From Bacteroidales bacterium (GTDB taxonomy: Bacteria; Bacteroidota; Bacteroidia; Bacteroidales; JAAUTT01): a stretch of 5,569 nucleotides of DNA. The notes under the pieces were generated by a model. That model was not told the DNA's origin. It saw only the letters and a list, made by a program, of their open reading frames with translations, and did no database searches. Position 1 is the stretch's first letter, and each line of letters starts with the position of its first letter. The stretch spans positions 1-5,569 of the forward strand of contig JAAUTT010000365.1 of assembly GCA_012031335.1 (NCBI GenBank), in the 5' to 3' direction. Of the stretch, positions 1 through 5,569 are shown piece by piece. The position numbers and the translations under genes were made by a program.

Positions 1-430
1 TATACAAGAATATCGCCCGCTGATACTGCAATGAGTCTATTATGAAGAATGCTTTTGGTTGTGCTACCATCCCGTTTTACAACAGTTTTATGCGAATTAT
101 TATTACGATTATTATTATTACGGTTATGATGAATGGGACTGGTATTATGGTCTTAATTCCTACTATCCAGGATATTATGCCCGCTACCATTATCCCTGGG
201 GCTATCCGGCATATTATTCGTCCTATGCAATAGGAACAGTTATCATCGAAATGGTTGATCCTGCCAGTCCAACCAGCATTAATGACAACACCCGTCAGGT
301 ATCTTATCCGGTGCGATGGATCGCTGTTTTAAACGGAGTGGCCGAATCATCACTTAGTAATTCAAGTGAGAGAATAACCAAAGGAATCCAGCAGGCATTC
401 CGGCAATCATCCTATTTATTAATAAACTAA
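1..430 (+). CDS. DUF4136-family protein, C-terminal part; 5' end outside the window and frame-disrupted
   Basis: The frame open from 35 to the TAA at 428-430 encodes the C-terminal half of what I recognise as a DUF4136 protein, a family of Bacteroidota envelope proteins, often lipoproteins, of unknown function. A tyrosine-rich stretch at 86-229 has 21 Tyr in 48 residues. It is followed by the family's closing pattern: a GTVIIEMVD strand, a Trp in PVRWIAVLNG, then SERITKGIQQAF and a terminal SSYLLIN. No good start exists. TTG at 59 lies inside the domain and is not credible. Upstream, each frame has a stop (21-23, 32-34, 43-45). Frame 1 before its stop reads YTRISPADTAM, which resembles the region expected just upstream, so one or more single-base errors or mutations probably lie within about 30-85. 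The next gene starts 11 bases after the stop, suggesting one transcript. The family call is fairly sure; the 5' reading is not. Confidence 0.72.
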
Positions 431-441
431 TACCCATAACT

Positions 442-1080
442 ATGAAAAGTTTGATTCAAAATTACAAAGCGTATATGATATTGTTAAGTATGATGTTAGC
501 ATGTAGTGTAAGCTATTTGGACAAAAGCTACGGACAGGGTCATGTTAAAATAACATACGATGTGTCTGCTCCGCTGGGAAACACAATGGATTTTGTAGGT
601 GAAACAAGTTTCAGAGGGTTTAGTTTTGAAGCAGGCATGAACTTGAATGATAACTTTGCTTTGGGAATAAAATCGGGGTTGCATTCCTTTTACGAGTCGT
701 TAAACAAAGATACTTATACGGATAACAATGTAACCATTTATGGAAAACAGTTCAGATATATAAACTCAATTCCCATCTTACTCACAGCAAGTTATTTTTT
801 CCGGCCGGATGCTGGTGTTTCTCCATATTTAACAGTTGGCGCAGGAGCGTATTCATTTCAGCGGCGGATCGATCTGGGATTATATAATGCCACAAATGAT
901 TTTGTATGGAATTTTGGTCTGCAACCCGAAGTAGGAATGCTGTTCTCCCTGAATAAAAGTTTAAAACTGAACTTAGGGGCAAGGTATAACTACATTCTCG
1001 AAAATGAATCCATTTCAGATCAGCAGTATGTGAGTTTTAATGTGGGTCTGGTCTTTGGGGGCCCGGTCAGAACAGAATAA
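442..1080 (+). CDS. Outer-membrane beta-barrel protein (porin/OmpA-barrel-like)
   Basis: This is an intact 212-residue protein. Residues 1 to about 31 form a signal peptide: basic MKSLIQNYKAY, hydrophobic MILLSMMLA, cleavage probably near SYG-Q. A Cys at 21 sits in MMLAC, but the lipobox is poor. The rest is alternating polar and hydrophobic beta-strand sequence with Gly and aromatic residues and short turns, for example GFSFEAGMNLNDNFALGIKSG, SPYLTVGAGAYSF, LKLNLGARYNYI and a last strand YVSFNVGLVFG. This is the pattern of small eight-stranded outer-membrane barrels of the OMP_b-brl type. The ATG at 442 is the first Met and follows the DUF4136 stop by 11 bases. I recall DUF4136 and barrel genes adjacent in other Bacteroidota, so the products may work together in the outer membrane, which is inference. 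The substrate or structural role cannot be told from sequence. An intrinsic terminator follows 108 bases after the stop. Confidence 0.82.
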   Translation: MKSLIQNYKAYMILLSMMLACSVSYLDKSYGQGHVKITYDVSAPLGNTMDFVGETSFRGFSFEAGMNLNDNFALGIKSGLHSFYESLNKDTYTDNNVTIYGKQFRYINSIPILLTASYFFRPDAGVSPYLTVGAGAYSFQRRIDLGLYNATNDFVWNFGLQPEVGMLFSLNKSLKLNLGARYNYILENESISDQQYVSFNVGLVFGGPVRTE

Positions 1081-1187
1081 AATAGAGAATCAATTTTTTA
1101 ACATCCTGATTCCCGCAAATGAGAAATATGATAACGAAAGATTATAGAACAATAAAGGTTTAGAAATCCACAAACTCAATTTTCTTT

Positions 1188-1220
1188 AAACGGCTGATTA
1201 CTTATAGTAATTGGCCGTTT
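1188..1220 (+). terminator. Strong intrinsic terminator after the outer-membrane protein gene
   Basis: AAACGGC at 1188-1194 pairs perfectly with GCCGTTT at 1214-1220. The stem continues through two G-T wobbles and ATTAC/GTAAT to a five-base TTATA loop at 1202-1206, giving a 14-pair hairpin. On the plus strand it runs into CTGTTT, a modest U-rich tail. It lies about 110 bases past the barrel gene and probably ends the DUF4136/barrel transcript. The minus-strand flank is A-rich rather than T-rich, so it should act mainly on plus-strand transcription. Confidence 0.75.
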
Positions 1221-1576
1221 CTGTTTAACAGCATAGCTCGCTTCCTTCGAAATAAACTACAACCTGGAAAATGATGTACGGCTTAAAAAAAGCCGAAGTG
1301 TCTTAAAAGCCACTCCTACAATTCTGTCCATTCTGCCTGAATAAGTTCAAAGTAACGATTTATAACCTACCGTAATTATGAGGAACCTTTTTAGGCATAC
1401 TCTTTTTTGAGATGTTTGATTTCTTCTGCAAACTGTTGAATAGAATCCACAAAACTTGTAACAAATTACCCACAAAAGAATTCCAAAACTCTATACCTGT
1501 TAATTTACTGTATCTTATAAAATAGTTCAATTTTAGTTATATACCCAAAAATAAATAATTATAGGGGGACACTAAA
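1221..1576. other. Intergenic region upstream of degP, no clear gene
   Basis: About 355 bases lie between the terminator and the degP start. There is a perfect 6-pair hairpin, CGGCTT/AAGCCG with loop AAAAA, at 1279-1295; it lacks a T tract and may be fortuitous. The last 80 bases before degP are very AT-rich and should carry its promoter. I could not place a Bacteroidota-type TTTG / TAnnTTTG promoter with confidence. A doubtful minus-strand coding remnant is listed separately. No structural RNA was recognised. Confidence 0.5.
1391..1465 (-). pseudogene. Possible C-terminal remnant of a minus-strand gene
   Basis: Read on the minus strand, 1465 down to the TAA at 1391-1393 encodes 24 residues with a charged amphipathic pattern: FVDSIQQFAEEIKHLKKEYA. 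The frame is closed just upstream by TAA at 1466-1468. A neighbouring frame reads WNSFVGNLLQ up to about 1460 and would join it as one stretch if a single base were missing in the CAAG at that point. No start codon or ribosome binding site fits, and extending it would run into the degP promoter region. It may be a decayed gene end or chance; I do not recognise a family. Confidence 0.22.
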
Positions 1577-3096
1577 ATGAAAAAAATCTGGATAATTGTT
1601 ATGTCTGTTATACTGGGAAGTGCTGTAACATTTTTAGTTATCTATGCATTTACACCTGTCTTAAAAAAATCGTTTAAAATAGAGCATATTGCAAGCGTAC
1701 CAGCTCGAAATGCTTTTTACACTATGGATGACAATGGAAAGATTGTCCCCCTTGATTTTGCTGAGATTTCCAGAAATATAATGGATGCGGTGGTGAATAT
1801 ACAATCCACCCAAATCAGAAGTTATGCCCAACAGGGGCCACAGCAGTTGCCCTTCAGGGAATTTGGTGATGACTTTTTCCGGTATTTCTTTGGACCGGAC
1901 CTGATGCCCGAAGGCCGGCAACGTCAAATGGAACCCCAGCAGCAGATGGGAATAGGTTCAGGAGTAATTATTAACCCGGATGGATATATAGTTACCAATA
2001 ACCATGTAGTGGCCAATGCAAGTGAATTAGATGTTACATTACATGACAACAGAGCTTACAAAGCAGAAGTTGTGGGGACAGACCCCTCCACCGATCTGGC
2101 GCTGATCAGGATTAAAGAAAAAAACTTCCTACCATTCCAATTGCAAATTCAAATGAAGCCCGGATAGGTGAATGGGTATTGGCTGTGGGCAATCCATATG
2201 GATTAACCTCTACGGTAACAGCCGGTATCATTAGTGCTAAATCAAGATCCTTAAATATCATATCCGATCAATATGCAGTGGAATCATTTATACAAACTGA
2301 TGCGGCTATTAACCCCGGTAATAGCGGTGGAGCTCTGGTAAACCTTCAAGGCGGTTTAATTGGGATTAACACCGCTATTGCAAGTCCAACAGGCTCATAT
2401 TCAGGCTATGGCTTTGCTATATCTTCCAATATGGTGAAAAAAGTAGTAGAAGATATAATTAAATTCGGAGAAGTTAAAAGAGGATTTTTGGGAATTATGC
2501 TTCACAATATAACGGGAAAATTTGCCCGGGATAATAACCTGAAGGTTAACCAGGGAGCTTATGTGGACAGTGTGATGAAAGATGGTGCTGCAGCAATAGC
2601 AGGCATCAGGAGCGGCGATGTAATTGTAGCTGTAGACGGAAGGCAGGTACGACAGTCGTCAGAACTTCAGGAAGTTATTGCGGAACATCATCCTGACGAT
2701 AAAATAAATGTAACAGTAAACCGAAACGGCGATACCAGGAAATTTGATGTTGTTCTAAAAGGACGCGAAGAAGGAAATGTCAGGACTGCTGATAAAGGAA
2801 GTATTGGCGGACGGTTGGAAACATTGCTGGGAGCCGATTTCAAAGCTATCGATAAAGAAGTTGCCCGGAAATTAGGCATTAATGGAGGAATTCAGATTAC
2901 AAACCTCAGACCGGGAAAATTGACCAGTCAAACTGATGTGAGGGAAGGGTTTATCATAACTAATGTGAACGATCAGCCTGTAAAAACTGTAAACGATTTA
3001 ACGAGTATTCTTTCTAAACGGAAAGGAAACGGCGTGATGCTGGAAGGCGTTTACGAATCGGTTCGGGGTACTTTTTATTATGCTTTTGGAATGTAA
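1577..3096 (+). CDS. degP: Do-like periplasmic serine protease/chaperone (HtrA/DegP), one frameshift
   Basis: This is an HtrA-family ATP-independent serine endopeptidase and chaperone that degrades or refolds misfolded envelope proteins in the periplasm. Joining the two frames by a -1 shift at 2119-2125 gives 506 residues, a normal length. An N-terminal signal anchor (about 5-27) is followed by the trypsin-like domain with the complete triad: His143 in TNNHVV, Asp173 in STDLALI, Ser250 in GNSGGAL. PDZ1 spans about 302-396, starting RGFLGIML, and PDZ2 about 419-506, ending FYYAFGM as in Bacteroidota homologues. ATG 1577 follows a purine-rich AGGGGGA nine bases away and begins the basic part of the anchor. 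Without the shift, translation stops at 2165-2167 after 196 residues, with His and Asp but no catalytic Ser. The A7 run at 2118-2124 needs eight A to read [13 protein letters not shown]. The downstream frame is open for over 900 bases with conserved motifs intact, arguing against an old pseudogene. It appears monocistronic. Confidence 0.93.
2119..2125 (+). other. In-phase A-AAA-AAC heptamer at the degP frame break
   Basis: The upstream frame reads GAA AAA AAC here, so bases 2119-2125 form the canonical X-XXY-YYZ slippery heptamer A-AAA-AAC in the correct phase. A -1 slip would give exactly the K-K-L-P join expected from the family. Six bases downstream, CCATTC (2132-2137) can pair with GAATGG (2170-2175), but the 32-base loop makes it a weak stimulator. 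Losing one A from an A8 run in this phase creates the same heptamer automatically, and similar homopolymer breaks occur elsewhere in the window, so a sequence error or mutation is more likely than programmed frameshifting. Confidence 0.45.
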
Positions 3097-3209
3097 ATAG
3101 ATGATTTGAATGACTTAAAACATCGGTTAACATTCATAAAATTATAATATGCATATAATCTGGCACAATTTTATTCGGGTTTACCATTAACTTTTAAAAA
3201 TAAAACATC

Positions 3210-3794
3210 ATGAAAAATCTAATTATAAGCTTAAGTTTTTTGGTATTCTCTAATCTTAATATTATTGCGCAGGACACAGATATTACTCAGGCCTCTGTTT
3301 CAGATAGTCAAGGTAATAGAACTATGATGGATAGCAATTTATCAGCCAGTGGGTGGGATCAGAATAGAGTAAAAGAATTTGTGAATGATGCTGCTAATAG
3401 CTCTATGATGGAGATATTGCTCGGTAACCTGGCCAATGAAAGAACTAATTCCCAGTTGATAAAAGACTTTGCAAGTATGATGGTTACAGAATATTCAAAC
3501 GCCAATCAAAAGTTAAAAACAGCTGTTAATAATGTTAAAGGGGTGAACCTTCCTTCAACTTTAGACAAAGAATTTCAGAAGAAAATCGACAATGTATACG
3601 AGAAAACCGGGGAGGACTTTGAAAGAGCTTATATAGATATGATGGTAGAAGATCAGAAAAAAGAAATTAAAGACTTTGAAGAAGCTCAAAAGAATATTTC
3701 CGATCCATCATTAAAAAAATGGGTTGACAATACATTACCCATTTTGAGGAAACATTTGAAGAAAGCTGAGAATATCAGGGAATTAATTAAATAA
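3210..3794 (+). CDS. Secreted DUF4142 family protein
   Basis: This intact 194-residue protein has a clear signal peptide, basic MKN then a hydrophobic stretch, with likely cleavage after residue 20 (NIIA-QDTD). Residues 50 to about 192 match the DUF4142 family, an all-alpha periplasmic domain of unknown function. Family-like elements in order are FVNDAANSSMMEILLGNLA, ERTNSQLIKDFASMMVTEYS, LPSTLDKEFQKKID, FERAYIDMMVEDQKKEIKDFEEA and LPILRKHLKKAE. The set of long charged helices suggests a ferritin-like helical bundle, and no conserved metal-ligand set is evident to me. Members occur widely in Proteobacteria and Bacteroidota and are sometimes linked to stress or envelope functions, but no biochemical role is established to my knowledge. 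ATG 3210 is the only start giving a signal peptide; its leader is A/T-rich with no Shine-Dalgarno. It starts 113 bases after degP, probably from its own promoter. Confidence 0.88.
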   Translation: MKNLIISLSFLVFSNLNIIAQDTDITQASVSDSQGNRTMMDSNLSASGWDQNRVKEFVNDAANSSMMEILLGNLANERTNSQLIKDFASMMVTEYSNANQKLKTAVNNVKGVNLPSTLDKEFQKKIDNVYEKTGEDFERAYIDMMVEDQKKEIKDFEEAQKNISDPSLKKWVDNTLPILRKHLKKAENIRELIK

Positions 3795-3800
3795 AAGTAA

Positions 3801-3838
3801 ACAGGTTGCTACCTGTGTCAGTGTAACAGTAGGCACTG
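3801..3838 (+). other. Two small hairpins between the DUF4142 gene and the next gene
   Basis: ACAGGT (3801-3806) and ACCTGT (3811-3816) form a perfect 6-pair hairpin with loop TGCT. CAGTG (3819-3823) and CACTG (3834-3838) form a second, weaker stem. Neither is followed directly by a T run, although the stretch to 3856 is T-rich. They could be a weak terminator or an mRNA-end structure for the DUF4142 gene; no regulator-binding role can be supported. Confidence 0.35.
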
Positions 3839-3856
3839 GTATAATTATTTCCTTTT

Positions 3857-4530
3857 ATGAAAATTATTAAAAACTTTCTGATCTTACTCCTATTGTCAAC
3901 CACGGTTTCTGCCCAAACAGATTCAGTAGAAGTGTTGTACAAAAATATACCGGAACCGGCACTTTTGCTTAGGATACCACAAAAACCAACCAATACCCTT
4001 ACAATTGTTATCGGAAAAATGAAAGAAGCAGGGTATGAACCCGAAACTCAGGGATTCCTTTTTTGGAAAACAAATAAAATAAATGGATTCTATATATTTA
4101 AGGAGTTGAATTCCCGTCGCTTAACAGGCAACTGGATCTTTATTTTCAGGTGAGGCCGAGAAGCAAAAGTGAACTAATAAGTCAGACTTATTTATGCTCG
4201 TGAGCAAGGGGAATGAAGATTTCGTTTCCCCAGAAGAGGATAGCACAACGTTAAATGCCGGCAAACGCTTCTTAAGTAACTTTGCTACAGAAACAAAGGC
4301 ATTCCGGTTACGATTAAACATTGTAACCTTGGGAAAGGAAATTGCTGGGATTCAGAATGCCCTGGAAACTCTTATGAATCAGGAAAGGGAGATAATTCGA
4401 AAATTTGGAAGTCTCACAGTTGAATTTTCAGGATAATAAATTGGCTCAAGAAGATTTACGGAAGAAATTGGCAGAAAAAGAAGTGAAACTTTTGATATTA
4501 CAATCCGAACTCAACAATATTGAACAGTAA
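3857..4530 (+). pseudogene. Unrecognised secreted protein with coiled-coil C-terminus, broken by three single-base shifts
   Basis: Three adjacent fragments read as one protein. Frame 2 from ATG 3857 has a signal peptide (MKIIKNFLILLLLSTTVSA, cleavage before QTDS) and continues to FYIFK near 4100. Frame 1 continues as GVEFPSLNRQLDLYFQV to about 4190. Frame 3 reads MLVSKGNEDFVSPEEDS from 4194 to about 4400. A final frame gives DNKLAQEDLRKKLAEKE and ends at TAA 4528-4530. The breaks fit one base missing at the AA of 4100-4101, one missing at the TTT of 4191-4193, and one extra in the A4 of 4400-4403. Repaired, it is 224 residues: signal peptide, a mixed domain (about 30-155) and a charged coiled coil (about 159-224). 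ATG 4194 is not a real start. I do not recognise the family. Fragment ends abut at A/T runs and the sequence quality stays protein-like, so sequencing error is likelier than decay. The DUF4142 gene lies 62 bases upstream. Confidence 0.68.
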
Positions 4531-4626
4531 CAAATACAAGTGGGTTGGAACTGATCGCAAAAGTAAATAAAGGAAGACCAATACAATAATAAAAATAAGT
4601 CGATAATAACTAAAAATTTAATTCTT

Positions 4627-5038
4627 ATGGTACTTAATTATTTTTATGTGTTGATACTAGCAATTTTGATTGCTTTGTTTTTCAATTATGGTTTGAACAT
4701 AAAAGGACCCTGGGGTACTTTATGGACATTCTTCGTGATTGTTTTCTTAACGGCTTTGATTGCACAAATCTGGTTGAAACCATTTGGACCCTACTGGGGT
4801 GAAATATATTGGTTTCCAGGATTAACGGCAGGTCTGATTATAGCTTTGGTTTTGGCGGCAGCTACGCCTGTGAAACCAAAAAATAGAAATAAAGTGCTTT
4901 TAGATGAGAAGGTTGAGGCAGACAATGCAAATATTAATAATACTATTGCCCTGGGATATTTTTTTTTGGGTTACTTTGGTTGTATTGATAATAATTGTTT
5001 TAATTGGGTTATTAAAACCTTGGTATTACTACCGGTGA
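4627..5038 (+). CDS. Small four-helix inner-membrane protein (conserved hypothetical), frameshifted near the C-terminus
   Basis: As written, the frame runs from ATG 4627 to TAG 5083-5085 (152 residues), but the tail after about residue 112 looks wrong. Removing one T from the T9 run at 4959-4967 gives a better ending, FFWVTLVVLIIIVLIGLL then KPWYYYR, and stop TGA at 5036-5038, for 136 residues. Predicted membrane segments are about 4-22, 30-49, 61-80 and 110-131, with a charged loop at 83-105 (KPKNRNK...DEKVEAD). The motif GPWGTLWTFFVIVFL followed by LKPFGPYWGEIYWFPGL resembles a conserved hypothetical membrane protein I have seen in Bacteroidota and other phyla; no function is known to me. 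The start follows an A/T-rich leader without Shine-Dalgarno, about 95 bases after the preceding coding end. It converges with the minus-strand gene ending at 5099. If the T9 run is real, the longer 152-residue form would be made. Confidence 0.75.
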
Positions 5039-5098
5039 TGAAGCTAATACCTCTTGTTATTCAGTGGAGCCTGGAAGAGAGTTAGCATTCTGGACCAT

Positions 5099-5473
5099 TT
5101 ATGCTGAATCCAATTCCTCCTCCAGACTTCTCAATATACTGTCAAGCTCAGTTTTTAATTTGTTCCATTTTGACATGGATGCATTTTCAAGATCCTGCAG
5201 TTTTTTTGTCCAGATCACTAAAATTATTATCCAATAGATCAAGCTTTTTCTTTAATTCAGTTTGCTGAGCAGAGATAAGCTTTCTGAGATTTATAGCTTT
5301 TAGGTATTTTCTCTTCTGGTTTTAAAATACTTCAACGAATCGACAAACCCAGGTATGGAAGCAACCCTTACAGTATCCAGTACTTCTGAATTATTGTTCT
5401 GTTTTTTTTGGGTATCTATATTACGAGCTCCAGCCAAAAAGATAAACATGGTTATAAAAATGATAGTTTTCAT
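5099..5473 (-). pseudogene. Small secreted coiled-coil protein, broken by two single-base shifts
   Basis: On the minus strand, ATG at 5471-5473 begins a signal peptide (MKTIIFITMFIFLAGA). The first frame runs to TAA 5300-5302 (57 residues). A second frame carries on smoothly with KYLKAINLRKLISAQQTELK from about 5309, and a third with KKLQDLENASMSKWNKLK from about 5206 to TAA 5099-5101. The joins fit one base missing in the T4 at 5307-5310 and one extra in the T7 at 5201-5207 (A runs on the coding strand). Repaired, the protein has 124 residues: signal peptide, a short linker with IPGFVDSLKYF at about 40-50, then a nearly continuous charged coiled coil to the end (LRSLEEELDSA). I do not recognise the family. 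A coiled-coil periplasmic protein is the most that can be said. It resembles the 3857-4530 product in layout but not obviously in sequence. Because the shifts cancel, a sequence error is likely. Confidence 0.62.
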
Positions 5474-5498
5474 ATGTACAAAATTTTTATTTCATTGG

Positions 5499-5567
5499 TC
5501 ATATGGAATATCCATGATGCTTTTGTTCATCCTTTTGGTGATCTCTCGGATCATGGACATTTTCATT
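5499..5567 (-). CDS. Possible C-terminal end of an upstream minus-strand gene (partial)
   Basis: Two minus-strand frames stay open from the window edge. One ends at TGA 5499-5501 and encodes a His/Asp/Lys-rich tail including DPRDHQKDEQKHHGYSI, which would suit a metal-binding or flexible C-terminus. The other ends at TGA 5492-5494 and reads MSMIREITKRMNKSIMDI. I cannot decide between them, and either may be chance. If real, the gene would lie 18 to 25 bases upstream of the 5473 start and probably share a transcript with it. Confidence 0.28.
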   Translation of the reverse strand, partial: NENVHDPRDHQKDEQKHHGYSI

Positions 5568-5569
5568 TG

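Noticed and set aside
86..160. TAT/TTA periodicity as a microsatellite or direct-repeat array
   Set aside because: It is explained by tyrosine codons in the DUF4136 protein and is not an exact tandem repeat.
496..982. Minus-strand open frames across the outer-membrane protein gene
   Set aside because: They are antisense shadows of a well-supported signal-peptide and beta-barrel coding sequence, without protein-like features.
1500..1576. Search for a Bacteroidota TTTG / TAnnTTTG promoter ahead of degP
   Set aside because: The region is AT-rich, but no pair of elements with acceptable spacing was found, so no promoter is called.
2179..3096. The downstream degP frame as an independent 305-residue protein starting at TTG 2179
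   Set aside because: The TTG lies inside the conserved protease motif ([12 protein letters not shown]), and the piece would lack the catalytic His and Asp. It is the continuation of the 1577 gene.
3161..3177. TGGCAC upstream of the DUF4142 gene, resembling a sigma-54 -24 element
   Set aside because: The -12 GC element is absent at the required spacing (the bases there are TATT), and no activator site or partner gene is visible.
4194..4436. ATG at 4194 as the start of a separate 80-residue gene
   Set aside because: The reading joins smoothly to the preceding and following frames of the 3857 gene, and there is no leader or ribosome site of its own.
5039..5098. Bidirectional terminator between the convergent gene ends
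   Set aside because: Only imperfect short pairings (CTCTT at 5051-5055 with AAGAG at 5075-5079) with a long loop and no T tract were seen.

Overview
The window is AT-rich and looks like a Bacteroidota (Bacteroidetes) chromosome. The grounds are a DUF4136-type protein paired with a small outer-membrane beta-barrel gene, a DUF4142 protein, an HtrA/DegP protease with the N-terminal anchor and C-terminal ending typical of that phylum, and AT-rich leaders mostly lacking Shine-Dalgarno sequences. No rRNA, tRNA, CRISPR array, insertion sequence or attachment site was seen.

Layout. (a) 1-1080: the 3' end of a DUF4136-family gene, then 11 bases later an intact outer-membrane beta-barrel gene, closed by a strong intrinsic terminator at 1188-1220. 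(b) 1081-1576: a gap of about 500 bases holding that terminator, a small hairpin and a doubtful minus-strand gene remnant. (c) 1577-3096: a degP/htrA protease whose reading frame is broken once, at an A7 run. (d) 3210-3794: an intact secreted DUF4142 protein. (e) 3857-4530: an unrecognised secreted protein with a coiled-coil C-terminus, split over three frames. (f) 4627-5038: a small four-helix membrane protein whose last helix is hidden by an extra T in a T9 run. (g) 5099-5473, minus strand: a small secreted coiled-coil protein broken by two single-base shifts, convergent with the gene before it. (h) 5474-5569: the leader of that gene and possibly the last codons of another minus-strand gene.

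All recognisable products act in the envelope: an outer-membrane barrel, a periplasmic quality-control protease, secreted DUF4142 and coiled-coil proteins, and a small inner-membrane protein. That suits an envelope maintenance or stress neighbourhood, but co-regulation is inference.

The most striking property is the number of frame breaks. At least seven single-base shifts, most in or beside A or T runs, interrupt genes that otherwise read well, and more disturb the first 60 bases. The simplest explanation is homopolymer error in the sequence, with real gene decay second. One break, in degP, lies on an in-phase A-AAA-AAC heptamer that could in principle support -1 ribosomal frameshifting. I see no convincing new defence or mobile system here.
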